DNA from: JACIWG01 sp049969935
Lineage (GTDB): Archaea; Thermoproteota; Nitrososphaeria; JACIWG01
Reading direction: 5' to 3'
Assembly: GCA_049969935.1 (NCBI GenBank)
Contig: JBMFNX010000004.1
Location: 1 to 64,000, forward strand
DNA length: 64,000 nt
Positions 17,455 through 26,214 of the stretch are shown one piece after another. How positions within the stretch are numbered: position 1 is the first letter of the stretch; every line of letters starts with the position of its first letter. The position numbers were made by a program, and so were the translations under genes. Under the pieces are notes generated by a model that was not told where the DNA came from, ran no database searches, and saw nothing but the letters and a program-made list of their open reading frames with translations.

Positions 17455-18474
17455 ATGACCTGCACAGTTATAGTAGGAGGATTTTTTGGAGACGAGGGAA
17501 AGGGTAAGATAATGTCATACCTTTCCCTAAAGGACAATCCGAAGATAGCGGTGAGAGGGGGAGTAGGCCCGAACGCTGGACATACAGTAGTGTTTGAGGG
17601 AAAAGAGTTTAAGCTGAGAATGCTTCCAAGCGCCATAATAAATAAGAGTACACAGCTTATGATTGGACCGGGTGTACTTGTAGACCCGAACGTTCTATTA
17701 AGGGAGATTGAAACCTTCAGCGCCCACGATAGGGTTAAGGTTGACAGACAATGTGGAGTTATAGAAGAAAAACATATTGAAATGGATAGAGCGGACGCTT
17801 ATTTAAAGGGCAAGATAGGTACTACTGGAACAGGATGCGGTCCAGCAAATGTTGACAGAGTAAAAAGAGTTGGCAAAGTTTGCAGGGACATTGAGTCGCT
17901 TTCGAAGTATGTTGACGATGTACCATTTTTGGTTAACGAGGCAATCGCTAGGGGGGAGACGGTGCATGTTGAGGGAACACAGGGAACATTCATTTCACTA
18001 TTTCATGGAACATATCCGTTTGTTACTTCTAAGGATGTGACTGCTTCAGCAATATGCTCGGATGTGGGAATAGGGCCAAAGGTTGTGGACGATGTCATCG
18101 TAGTATTCAAGGCTTACGTTACAAGGGTTGGGGGAGGAGACTTGCCTGGAGAACTGCCTCCCGAAGAGGCTGAAAAAAGAGGGTGGCTTGAGAAGGCTAC
18201 TGTCACTGGCAGAGTTAGGAGGAGTGCGCCATTCAACTTTGATTTGGCGAAGAGGGCTGTAATGTTAAATTCTGCAACACAGATTGCTATAACAAAATTT
18301 GATGTACTCTTCCCCCAGGCAAAAAATTTGCGTGAATTTTCTAGGCTACCTAGTGAGGCTAAAGAGATGATTGACAGAATAGAGGATGCTACAGGAGTTC
18401 CTGTAACCATAATAAGTACGGGAGCTGAGGCTGAGGCGACAATAGATAGGAGAAAGGAGCTAGGTTTTCTTTAA
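17455..18474 (+). CDS. purA: Adenylosuccinate synthetase, short archaeal type
   Basis: PurA couples GTP hydrolysis to joining IMP and aspartate in AMP synthesis. GGFFGDEGKGKI near residues 8-19 is the GTP and IMP loop, NAGHTVV near 40-46 holds the catalytic histidine, and GTTGTGCGPA and VEGTQGTF follow. At 339 residues it is about 90 shorter than bacterial PurA, as usual in many archaea. It starts at ATG 17455, with the divergent PurM-like gene ending its own start 72 bp upstream. Its stop overlaps the broken URO-D gene by 4 bp. Confidence 0.93.
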   Translation: MTCTVIVGGFFGDEGKGKIMSYLSLKDNPKIAVRGGVGPNAGHTVVFEGKEFKLRMLPSAIINKSTQLMIGPGVLVDPNVLLREIETFSAHDRVKVDRQCGVIEEKHIEMDRADAYLKGKIGTTGTGCGPANVDRVKRVGKVCRDIESLSKYVDDVPFLVNEAIARGETVHVEGTQGTFISLFHGTYPFVTSKDVTASAICSDVGIGPKVVDDVIVVFKAYVTRVGGGDLPGELPPEEAEKRGWLEKATVTGRVRRSAPFNFDLAKRAVMLNSATQIAITKFDVLFPQAKNLREFSRLPSEAKEMIDRIEDATGVPVTIISTGAEAEATIDRRKELGFL

Positions 18475-18927
18475 ACTGCTTCCCACATTTTATGGTATAA
18501 ACCGAACTCTTTGAAGGCCTCGCATGCAGCTCTAATGTTTTCTAATGGAACCTTTAAAGCTATAGTATCGCATGGGTCAATCCATCCAGCAATAAGGCCT
18601 CCGTTAAACCTTCCTAGGCAGTCGACAATCTTTTTGGCTTCAAACCTAATATTTTCATTTGAACTGTATATTGTTGTTTGATTATCAACACATGTTAGAA
18701 AACATATTTTTCCACCAAAATTTTCTCCCAAAAAAGGTAAAGTGAATAGTGATGTTGGTTGAGGAATGTTAATCACATCCAAACCTACATCAATAAAATC
18801 TTCAATAATAGGGTGAATTTTTTCATCAGAATGTAATATTGCATGCATACCATACTTTGTCAAAAAGAACTTTGTATCTTGGCTTAAAAAATTGTCTAAA
18901 TACGTTTGGGGAAACAAAGAGGCCTGC

Positions 18928-19143
18928 TGTGAAACGTTCTGTCCGAGCATTAACTTCCGTAACGCCTTCATCCTTCCCTCCTCTTTTCATGGGAGGGCTT
19001 TCGCCGTGAACGGTTGAAGACGGCACATCCCTCTAGTGCTCTAACCCCACATATCGCCCACAAGAGGGCATCGGGCTTTCTTCCCCCTATCCAGAGATCC
19101 CATGGAATTAATAAACTTAACGCGGGCTAGAAGCAGTTTCACA
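18928..19143 (-). mobile_element. Short insertion (about 216 bp) with imperfect inverted ends inside the URO-D gene
   Basis: The segment interrupting the URO-D frame begins with TGTGAAACGTTCT at 18928 and ends with AGAAGCAGTTTCACA at 19143; these are inverted copies with two extra bases in one. The inside is richer in G and C than the surrounding genes and includes a hairpin. No transposase fits in this length, so it looks like a MITE-type or decayed element. I found no clear target duplication. Alternatively it may be the 3' end of a TnpB-type element, since a short basic peptide (MKRGGKDEGVTEVNA) can be read on the minus strand. Confidence 0.5.
18976..18997. repeat. Hairpin inside the URO-D insertion
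   Basis: CCCTCC (18976-18981) pairs with GGAGGG (18992-18997) around a ten-base loop. It is the strongest stem in the inserted segment and could mark an element end or a structured RNA. Confidence 0.5.
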
Positions 19144-19708
19144 CCCCAGTCATCAGTAAAAAATATACCTTCAACATCAAGTTCACCCCATTGCTTGACA
19201 AGGTTCTCTTGCACTTCAAGAACATTGTCAGCCAAGACAGACACCTTTTCAGGATATTTGTAGAGGTCTAGTAGAAGATTTTTAAAGCCTCTCAAAAAAT
19301 GCATCCTCTCAAAGAGTGTGAAGGGTACACTTCCAACCAAATACTTGTCCTTAAAAACTTGATCGCCATTAGAAGTTTTTAAAACAATTTTAAGCTTAGG
19401 AAACTCGTAGACGTCTAAATTTCTCCAATCTTTCAGAGGGTGACCAGTAACCATCTCCATTGTCCTCCATTCATTAACTGAAGGAATGGACCAATAGCAA
19501 CCCCATTCATCTAAGCCTGAAATTCCATGATATGGATCCCATGATCTAGCATATTTGCCGACAAAATTTGCTTGGACCTCAAGCACATCACTTTCATTTA
19601 GCTCAGTAAACCATAGTGGAACACGTTCTGGACCATTAAATTTTATGGTATCGATAACAATATTTCGACCGCCCATATAATCGCATCACTTTAGACAAAT
19701 ATTATTGT

Positions 19709-20698
19709 TTATTTTCTATAAAATTTTCTGGTTCCACTTCTAATCCTATTTACTACCGATTTTGTAAGCTTAAAATTATTTTCTTTCAAACACAATATGA
19801 TTGCACCTTCAATTGTGGTTGGACTGGGTTTCTTTACTAAAGCTTTTGGCAGAAAGTGTTTGACATAACGTCTAAAATATTGCCATACTATTGGCCCAGA
19901 CCTGAACACGCCACCAGCACATCCAACGGTGACCTTAGAGGATTCCATTCCCAACTTTTTTGCAACAGAATATGCTAGAAGGGCAAGTTCTTCACCAGCA
20001 CTTTCAATAATCTTCTTAGCAACCCTGTCACCCATTTGATAGGCTTTAACAACAATTGGCGCAAGTGATGCAATCTTAGTCTTTCCAGTGTCTTCATAAA
20101 TCTTTTCAATAAAGTCATCGAATTCTTTCACACCAAAGCCTTCCATAAAAAGCTTCAACAGAATCGTTCTTTCACATAGGCCGTCATAGGATTTTACAGC
20201 CATGGTAAGACCCTCTTTTGCAATAAAGTATGCGCTACCACCATCGCTAACAAGCCATTCCCAGCCGCCTGACCTAGCAGCATCACCCTTCACATTTACT
20301 CCATAGGCTATTGAACCAGTACCAGAAATAACGACAATACCCGGATAACCATAGGTCACGGTATAATATGCTGTCACATGATCTCCTACAATAATCGGTT
20401 TCTTAACCACATTCAATTCGCTTAAAAGCTTTGTGAAAACTTCAAAATCCTTTTTAGTGTCTAGAGCTGCTACACCAAAACAGCCTGAATCTAGAACATG
20501 CTCTTCTATACCAGACGAGTTAAAAGCACTTTTTATTGATGTAAGCAAGTTTTCTTTAACATCTTTAAAGCTCATAACATGATGACTGCTTGGGCCTGAA
20601 AAACCCATACCGAAAACATTACCTCTTGAATCAAATATTGCGGAAACAGTATTTGATGCTCCACATTCGACAGCCAAAAAGATATTAGAGTATTTCAA
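19709..20698 (-). CDS. BadF/BadG-type sugar kinase (N-acetylglucosamine-kinase-like)
   Basis: This 329-residue actin-fold ATPase begins AVECGASNTVSAIFD, the phosphate-1 loop, and carries ISGTGSIAYGV (near 125-135), the phosphate-2 loop. VGCAGGVFRSGPI near the C-terminus is the adenosine loop. The domain arrangement is that of BadF/GlcNAc kinase proteins, which phosphorylate amino sugars. It starts at TTG 20698. A second copy lies at 24442-25416, so the island has two related kinases. It is transcribed toward the broken URO-D gene and divergently from the mannose-6-phosphate-isomerase-like gene. Substrate not provable from sequence. Confidence 0.78.
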   Translation of the reverse strand: MKYSNIFLAVECGASNTVSAIFDSRGNVFGMGFSGPSSHHVMSFKDVKENLLTSIKSAFNSSGIEEHVLDSGCFGVAALDTKKDFEVFTKLLSELNVVKKPIIVGDHVTAYYTVTYGYPGIVVISGTGSIAYGVNVKGDAARSGGWEWLVSDGGSAYFIAKEGLTMAVKSYDGLCERTILLKLFMEGFGVKEFDDFIEKIYEDTGKTKIASLAPIVVKAYQMGDRVAKKIIESAGEELALLAYSVAKKLGMESSKVTVGCAGGVFRSGPIVWQYFRRYVKHFLPKALVKKPSPTTIEGAIILCLKENNFKLTKSVVNRIRSGTRKFYRK

Positions 20699-20721
20699 TT
20701 TAATTGTCCACCATCAATTTG

Positions 20722-20752
20722 TTAAAAAATTTTATAATAAAAATTTTTATTT
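20722..20752. promoter_or_regulatory. Divergent promoter pair between sugar kinase and M6P isomerase genes
   Basis: On the minus strand TTTTTTAA (20722-20729) is centred 27 nt before TTG 20698. On the plus strand TTTTTATTT (20744-20752) is centred 27 nt before ATG 20775. Both spacings suit leaderless starts. The 76-bp spacer is short enough for one regulator to control both genes. Confidence 0.5.
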
Positions 20753-20774
20753 CAAAAATTTAGTAGTCTTTCCC

Positions 20775-22562
20775 ATGACAATCTACTATTCTATAGAGGA
20801 GGCAGACAATAATGTAACTATTCCAGAAGAGAAGATTGAAAGTATATTGGTTGGATTAGATAAGTTTGTAGAAACTCTAATAGTGGAGGCGGTGGAGTTT
20901 AAGAAAAAGAGGAATAGGGGGTGCAGGATTGCTTTTGACGGATATCTTGGAATAGATTGGAACCAAATTGTTTCAAAGGTGAATAGGGAATCTCAAGGCA
21001 AACTAAAGATAAGGGTGTACAATTTTCTAGAATACTATGATACTAATGTATTGAATAAGGTTGTTGACAAAGCTCTTTCAGCTGACAAAAGTTTTGGCTA
21101 CGTTTACAGAGGAAGGTTAAGTAAACTTCTTAAAATAGAAAGAGTTGAGAAACTTAAAACTGAAGTTTCAAAGAATGATAAGAAAGTTGATACAATCGTA
21201 TGCATGGGCCCAGGTTCAGCAAACCCAACACTTAGAAGAGTATATGATAAAATATACTATTTTGATATAACAAGGGAAACATTATTTAATAGTTCAGAAA
21301 AGAATCCAGTATATTTTATTGGAAGCGAAAATAGGATTCCAGTTCATCAGCTTATGAGAAGATTCTATTACGTGGACGGGCCTGTGCTTGACGCTCACAA
21401 AAAGTACATTCTAAAGCACACAGATTTTTATGTAGAATGTAATAGTATAGAAAATATGAAGGTTGTCCCTAAGGATGTATACTATTACATTCTTTCAAAG
21501 GTGGCTGAACAGCCCTTTAGAATAAAACCATTATATTATCCTGTGACATGGGGAGGAAATTGGTTAAAAAGGATAAAGGGGCTTCCTAAGGAAATGCCGA
21601 ATTCTGGGCAAGGGTGTATAGTGGCGTCAGAGAACAGTATAAGAATAGTTGTTAATGAAAGGATTTTAATTGAGATACCTTTCCAAAATCTTCTTTGGGC
21701 ATATCCAAGCAAGATATTGGGTGAAAAAGTGAATAGAAAGTTTGGTGGAGAATTTCCATTCACCTACTGGTATGATGACCAGATCGGTGGAGGAGACATG
21801 GCTATACAGGTTCATGCAAGTGGAAAATATTTAAGGGAAAAGTTTAATGAAAAAATAAGGCAGGATGAAAGCTATTATATAGTTTATACGGCAGAGGGGG
21901 CCAAAACATATCTTGGGCTCAGAGAAAATGCTGACGTAAGAGAATTTTATGAGAAAGCTTTATTGGCTGAAAGAGAGCATATTCCATTTGACCACAACCT
22001 CTACGTTTTCAGTATTCCCACAAAACCTGGAGACTATTTCCTAATACCAGCGGGTACAGTTCACGCTTCCGGAAGAAACCAGGTTGTTCTAGAAATAGAT
22101 TGGGGCATAAGCGCATATAGTTCAGGGTACACGTTTCACATATACGATTACCTTAGACCAGACTTGGATGGAAGCCTCCGTGCAATACATCTTGAACATT
22201 CCTTTAAGGTTCTGAAAAGTTACAGGAGAGAGAAGTGGGTTCTAAAAAATTTGAGACAGGAGCCTAAACTTTTGAGGAAGGGTGAAGGGTGGGCGGAATA
22301 TGCTATTGGAGAGAGGGAAGACATGTATTTTAAGACTCATAGGCTAGAGTTCAGGAAGGAAATTGAAGATGATACGGTTGGACAGTTTCATATGCTAACC
22401 CTTGTTGAAGGAGATAAGGTTTTGGTTACAACTGATGATGGTAAAAAGTATGTACTAGATTTTCCGGACACGCTGACGGTTCCAGCATGTGTTGGAAGAT
22501 ATAGGATTGTTAATCTTGGAGATGGTACAGCTAAGGTTGTTAAGGCACTGATAAGGTTATAG
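20775..22562 (+). CDS. Two-domain protein with class I mannose-6-phosphate isomerase (cupin) C-terminal domain
   Basis: The protein has 595 residues. The C-terminal 360 residues carry class I phosphomannose isomerase marks: the metal-ligand motif IQVHASGKY near 355, FDHNLYVFSIP, PAGTVHASGRNQVVLEIDWG near 427-446 and a YDYLRPDLDG segment. The N-terminal 230 residues do not belong to a usual PMI. They include GCRIAFDGYLGIDWNQIV and a second region with TIVCMGPGSA and VYFIGSENRIPVHQLMRRFYYVDG, faintly like a nucleoside-kinase fold but lacking a standard P-loop. The cupin part should isomerise a sugar phosphate. It ends 6 bp inside the convergent SIS gene. Confidence 0.72.
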   Translation: MTIYYSIEEADNNVTIPEEKIESILVGLDKFVETLIVEAVEFKKKRNRGCRIAFDGYLGIDWNQIVSKVNRESQGKLKIRVYNFLEYYDTNVLNKVVDKALSADKSFGYVYRGRLSKLLKIERVEKLKTEVSKNDKKVDTIVCMGPGSANPTLRRVYDKIYYFDITRETLFNSSEKNPVYFIGSENRIPVHQLMRRFYYVDGPVLDAHKKYILKHTDFYVECNSIENMKVVPKDVYYYILSKVAEQPFRIKPLYYPVTWGGNWLKRIKGLPKEMPNSGQGCIVASENSIRIVVNERILIEIPFQNLLWAYPSKILGEKVNRKFGGEFPFTYWYDDQIGGGDMAIQVHASGKYLREKFNEKIRQDESYYIVYTAEGAKTYLGLRENADVREFYEKALLAEREHIPFDHNLYVFSIPTKPGDYFLIPAGTVHASGRNQVVLEIDWGISAYSSGYTFHIYDYLRPDLDGSLRAIHLEHSFKVLKSYRREKWVLKNLRQEPKLLRKGEGWAEYAIGEREDMYFKTHRLEFRKEIEDDTVGQFHMLTLVEGDKVLVTTDDGKKYVLDFPDTLTVPACVGRYRIVNLGDGTAKVVKALIRL

Positions 22563-23303
22563 TGGCTTTATTCTTCCAAAATATTCTTTATAGTATGCTA
22601 TATTATGTTCGTCTCCACCTGGAACATTACCTTCCATCCATATCTTTGGCCTAACATTTTTTTCCATCAGCTTTTCTACAACCCTCAATTCTATAGAATG
22701 TAGTATAAAAGAGTTCACGATCGTGGAAAGGGGGGCCATCCTCTGATTTAAGCCTTCAACATTTACGGCGGCATCTCCTGTTGGAACCTTATTGTCAATA
22801 ACAATGTCGGCAACCTCATACAATTTCTTATTTAACGGGTTTGATGCTGGAACACTTTTAGAATATTCAAGAGACGTTAATGCTATAACATTAATGCCTC
22901 GAGATTTTGCTTCAAAAGCCATTTCAACTGGAACAGCATTTTTACCCGAATTGGATACGATAATCAACGTCGACCCAGGTTCAGGATTATAGTAATCCAA
23001 TAGTGCCTTAGCATAGCCTGAAAGCCTTTCAACATATGTTGCTTTAAGTGCACCATTATAGCCTGACACACTTAAGTCAAGGAAAGGATAAACTTGTACA
23101 AGCCCACCTGACCTAGTAAACATTTCCATAGCAAGCATCATAGAATGTCCTGTACCAAATATGTATACAAGCTTATTGGAGGCTATAGAATCTACAATGC
23201 AGTCAGATGCCTTTTCGATTGAAGAGTACTCCTCCAAGTAGACTTTTTCTATAGTGTCCAAAATATATTTTTTGTAAGTTTCAACTATTTTGCTCATACA
23301 CAC
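22557..23303 (-). CDS. SIS-domain sugar-phosphate isomerase-like protein (UPF0309 type)
   Basis: This 248-residue protein has the single SIS domain of the UPF0309/sugar-isomerase family: FGTGHSMMLAMEMFTRSGG near residues 49-67 binds the phosphosugar and IIVSNSGKNAVPVEMAF near 113-129 is the serine-rich second loop. Such proteins accompany transporters and kinases for amino sugars in bacteria. The reaction is not settled. It faces the M6P-isomerase gene and is divergent from the second SIS gene at 23387. Confidence 0.75.
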   Translation of the reverse strand: MCMSKIVETYKKYILDTIEKVYLEEYSSIEKASDCIVDSIASNKLVYIFGTGHSMMLAMEMFTRSGGLVQVYPFLDLSVSGYNGALKATYVERLSGYAKALLDYYNPEPGSTLIIVSNSGKNAVPVEMAFEAKSRGINVIALTSLEYSKSVPASNPLNKKLYEVADIVIDNKVPTGDAAVNVEGLNQRMAPLSTIVNSFILHSIELRVVEKLMEKNVRPKIWMEGNVPGGDEHNIAYYKEYFGRIKPL

Positions 23304-23386
23304 TTCTTAGAATTAAAGAAAATTTAAACTCTACGCTAAAGACATAGAAAATTTAATATATTTAATGTAATCTGGATAATAATGTT

Positions 23387-24439
23387 ATGGTCCTAAAAGA
23401 GTATAATATGATAAAAGATATAAGGGAAACACCTTTTGCACTAAAATCCGTTTTAGAAGAGACAAAAAAATTTGATAGCTTGAAAGCCTCTGAATACAGG
23501 TTTAAAAAGGCATTCTTCATTGGATGTGGTTCATCATATTATGCAGCATTATATGGAATATGGCCGCTTCTTAAAAACGACAATATTTTAGCCTACGCGC
23601 TCCCATCGTCAGAACTTTTAATCAACTTTATGGACATGGTTGATGAAAAAAGTCTAATTGTTGGAACATCAAGGTCAGGGAAGACTGCTGAAACTGTGAC
23701 AGCTCTTGAAACTTGCAAGAAAAGGGGTGCATATACGTTAGGGTTCACAATAGAAAAAGAAACTAAAATATTCGATGTAACAGATGAGACAATTTTATTT
23801 GACATTGGAGGAGAAAAGAGTATTATTATGACAAAAAGTTTCACCTCGTTCTGTTTTGCCACAGCACTGTTTTCAACAATTTTAAGTGAAAAAATTTCAG
23901 GCAAACGACATAAGCTTTTAGAAGAAAGTATAGAAATTGTTTCCTTGTCTGAAAAACTTTTAAGGGGAGAAGATAAAATTATACCTATTTCAAATAGGCT
24001 TGTTGCCGAAAATGTGGAGCGATTTGTTTTCCTAGGTTCTGGACCATCATATCCAATAGCATTAGAGGGGGCGTTAAAAATTAAGGAAACATCATATGCT
24101 GCAACAGAGGGACTTCACCTTCTTGAATTCCGACATGGTCCAATGGCAAGTGTTGGTGAAAAGCAGACGTTGGTTATCTCATGCTTTCTTGGAGAACATT
24201 ATTCTTATCTGAAAAATTTTGTTACAGAGTTTACTGGCAAGCGTGCTGACCTAATATTGATAACTGATTCAAGAGAGTTTGGAGAAAATATTATAGAAAT
24301 TCCTACAGAATATAGTGTTGAATGTAAAGCATTACTGTCTATTATTCCAATACAAATTTTAGCCTACTATTATGCAGTAGGTAAAGGAAGAGACCCGGAT
24401 AGGCCTAGAAACCTTTCCCGTTACATACCAAGGTTTTAG
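23387..24439 (+). CDS. Double-SIS protein, glucosamine-6-phosphate deaminase / GlmS-isomerase-domain-like
   Basis: This 350-residue protein is built from two SIS repeats like the isomerase half of GlmS but has no glutaminase domain. FIGCGSSYYAALYG (44-57) and GTSRSGKTAETV (near 89-100) form the first site; LGSGPSYPIALEGALKIKET and EFRHGPMASV form the second. Archaeal proteins of this form, known from Thermococcus chitin catabolism, deaminate glucosamine 6-phosphate to fructose 6-phosphate; the bacterial AgaS group is related. A TATA box TTTAATATATTTAA at 23352-23365 is about 28 nt upstream. Its stop is 3 bp before the second kinase gene, so the two are an operon. Confidence 0.8.
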   Translation: MVLKEYNMIKDIRETPFALKSVLEETKKFDSLKASEYRFKKAFFIGCGSSYYAALYGIWPLLKNDNILAYALPSSELLINFMDMVDEKSLIVGTSRSGKTAETVTALETCKKRGAYTLGFTIEKETKIFDVTDETILFDIGGEKSIIMTKSFTSFCFATALFSTILSEKISGKRHKLLEESIEIVSLSEKLLRGEDKIIPISNRLVAENVERFVFLGSGPSYPIALEGALKIKETSYAATEGLHLLEFRHGPMASVGEKQTLVISCFLGEHYSYLKNFVTEFTGKRADLILITDSREFGENIIEIPTEYSVECKALLSIIPIQILAYYYAVGKGRDPDRPRNLSRYIPRF

Positions 24440-24441
24440 AC

Positions 24442-25416
24442 ATGATCATACTCTGCATGGATATCGGTAAAACTAAAACGTTGGCAGTCTCTTTAAACGA
24501 GAACGGGAAAGTTTTCGGTAAGTTCATAGCAGGGCCTTCTGGAATGTGGTTGAAGGAAGAGATTATTGTAAAAAATGTTAGAGAGGCTATAGAAGGGTGC
24601 CTAAAAATTTCGAACATACAATTAAAGGATGTTAGGTTAATTTCTATAAGCTGGGCTGACCTTGATACGCCAAAGGATTGGGAGAACGCATGGAAGGTTA
24701 TAGAAAAAGTAGGTATCGAAAAGGATAGGGTTTTGATCGAACATGATGCGGTAGCAGCATACTATGCTATAACTTGGGGTGAACCAGGTGTAGCAGTTAT
24801 TGGAGGAACAGGGAGCATAGCTTATGGAGTAAACAGGTGTGGTGAAAGGATGAGGTCAAGTGGTTGGGGTTGGCTTATTGGTGACGAGGGAAGCGCCTAC
24901 TGGATAGCGGTCAAAGCGTTAAACGCTGTCTCTAGAGCACATGATGGCAGGGGGAGAGAAACAATCTTATCCAAAATGATTATGGAATACTTTGGAGTAA
25001 GGGAGGAGCTTGAAATACTGCATAAAATTTACAAGGAGCTGGAAGGAGATCCTACAGAAATTTCAAGAATTGCAAAGATTGTTGATAAGGCTGCTTCTTT
25101 AGGAGATAGAGTTGCAATTGAAATATTAGAGGATGCTGGAAGGGAGTTGGCTTCAGCAATATTATGTATTGTCAGAAAGCTTAACATGACAGATGATAGG
25201 ATAATAGTTGGAGGATTAGGTGGAGTTTTCAGGTCAAATACTGTGAGAGAATCTTTTATCAAAGCCATTAGAGAAAATATTCCAAACGCCATTTTAAGGG
25301 GACCACTTGTAGGTGATCAAGCAATCCTTGGCCCAATAATTATAGCATTTAGAAGACTCGGTTTAACAGTATCAGAAAAAAATGTAAGAGCAGTATTGGA
25401 TGGGTTAGGTGAATAA
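24442..25416 (+). CDS. BadF/BadG-type sugar kinase, second copy
   Basis: This 324-residue actin-fold kinase is related to the one at 19709-20698. The motifs are CMDIGKTKTLAVSLNE (residues 4-19), EHDAVAAYYAITWG, IGGTGSIAYGVN and VGGLGGVFRSN. It is joined by only 2 bp to the double-SIS gene, which points to a shared pathway of phosphorylation then isomerisation or deamination. It is convergent with the permease gene, the stops being 4 bp apart. Two kinases in one island suggest two substrates, or a duplication in progress of divergence. Confidence 0.78.
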   Translation: MIILCMDIGKTKTLAVSLNENGKVFGKFIAGPSGMWLKEEIIVKNVREAIEGCLKISNIQLKDVRLISISWADLDTPKDWENAWKVIEKVGIEKDRVLIEHDAVAAYYAITWGEPGVAVIGGTGSIAYGVNRCGERMRSSGWGWLIGDEGSAYWIAVKALNAVSRAHDGRGRETILSKMIMEYFGVREELEILHKIYKELEGDPTEISRIAKIVDKAASLGDRVAIEILEDAGRELASAILCIVRKLNMTDDRIIVGGLGGVFRSNTVRESFIKAIRENIPNAILRGPLVGDQAILGPIIIAFRRLGLTVSEKNVRAVLDGLGE

Positions 25417-25419
25417 TTT

Positions 25420-26214
25420 TTAGAAGAAGACAGTACCCTTCAGGTATCTTGTTCCAACAATTTTCAGGTACACAAATATTATTGTTAAAGATATTATCTG
25501 CAAGATAGAAGCTTCTGCTGCAACAAAACCGAGCATACCAGCATGTGATATGTCATCGAACACTTTCACTGGTGCGGTTAAGATGCCTGTTGGACCAGCT
25601 AGAAGGAAGGCTGTTATAAACTCGTTAAATGAGAGCACGAAGGTTAAGAGTATACCGGAGGTTATACCTGGACCTATAAGTGGTAGAACAATATAGATAA
25701 ACCTCTTTAAACCTGTAGCACCTAAACATGCTGCCGCCTCCTCGTAGGAAACTTCCAATCTTCTAAAGGCAACTATAGAAGATAATAACATCATGGGAAG
25801 AAATCCTGTAGTATATGTTACAATAAATCCCAGTATACTTAAACACTGCTTGTATATTAGGTAAAAGGACAGTATAAGCGATAGAGCGTATGCAATTCCT
25901 GGAACATACCATACACCAATTAAAGTAAGAAGTATTGGCCTCTTACCTCTAAACTCGTATCTTGTTAAAGAGTATGCGGCAGGTATTGCTATGAGCAGAT
26001 CCAGTACAACAGTTGCCAGTGAAAGTTGAAGGCTTAACCAGACCCTAGGCCAGAAGACTCCTGCCATACTGAAATAGTTTGATAAACTAAGCTGACCCTC
26101 TGGAGACCAAAGTGAACGCCAGAAGGAGACCATAAAGGGAATAAAAATTAGTATTGATACAAAGATTATGTAAATATATGATATTATAGTTGAAAATTCA
26201 ACCTTTTCCCTCAA
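25420..26214 (-). CDS. ABC transporter permease, PotC-like
   Basis: This 264-residue inner-membrane permease has six hydrophobic segments and the EAA motif that contacts the ATPase, read as EEAAACLGATGLKRFIYIVLPLIGPG. It belongs to the binding-protein-dependent group used for polyamines, iron and sugars. Its start overlaps the stop of the upstream permease by 4 bp (ATGA), so both come from one mRNA and assemble as a pair. Substrate depends on the binding proteins of the same operon. Confidence 0.88.
   Translation of the reverse strand: MREKVEFSTIISYIYIIFVSILIFIPFMVSFWRSLWSPEGQLSLSNYFSMAGVFWPRVWLSLQLSLATVVLDLLIAIPAAYSLTRYEFRGKRPILLTLIGVWYVPGIAYALSLILSFYLIYKQCLSILGFIVTYTTGFLPMMLLSSIVAFRRLEVSYEEAAACLGATGLKRFIYIVLPLIGPGITSGILLTFVLSFNEFITAFLLAGPTGILTAPVKVFDDISHAGMLGFVAAEASILQIISLTIIFVYLKIVGTRYLKGTVFF

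Larger units (their letters stand above)
18471..19676 (-). pseudogene. URO-D family (uroporphyrinogen-decarboxylase-like) gene, broken by an insertion and a frameshift
   Basis: Three pieces in different frames make one URO-D-type protein. The N-terminal piece (from ATG 19676) runs to IFFTDDWG near 19145. The middle piece LFVSPNVFRQFFKPRYKVLF is in another frame from about 18924. The last piece, from YGMHAILHSDEKIHPIIEDF near 18862 to the stop at 18471, is in a third frame. In intact relatives DDWG is followed closely by the SP..F...FKPRYK segment. About 216 bp of foreign sequence separates them here, and a small deletion near 18862 shifts the frame. The family includes corrinoid methyltransferases and uncharacterised sugar-cluster members. 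It is unlikely to be heme UroD, since no heme genes are near. Confidence 0.85.

Noticed and set aside
18928..19143. Group II intron as the insert in the URO-D gene
   Set aside because: The segment is far too short, and I could not find a domain V-type hairpin or the 5' GUGYG boundary. Inverted ends fit a small transposable element better.
18471..19676. Functional heme UroD
   Set aside because: The reading frame is broken twice and there is no other heme or siroheme gene in the window. The sequence fits the broader URO-D superfamily, many members of which are not heme enzymes.
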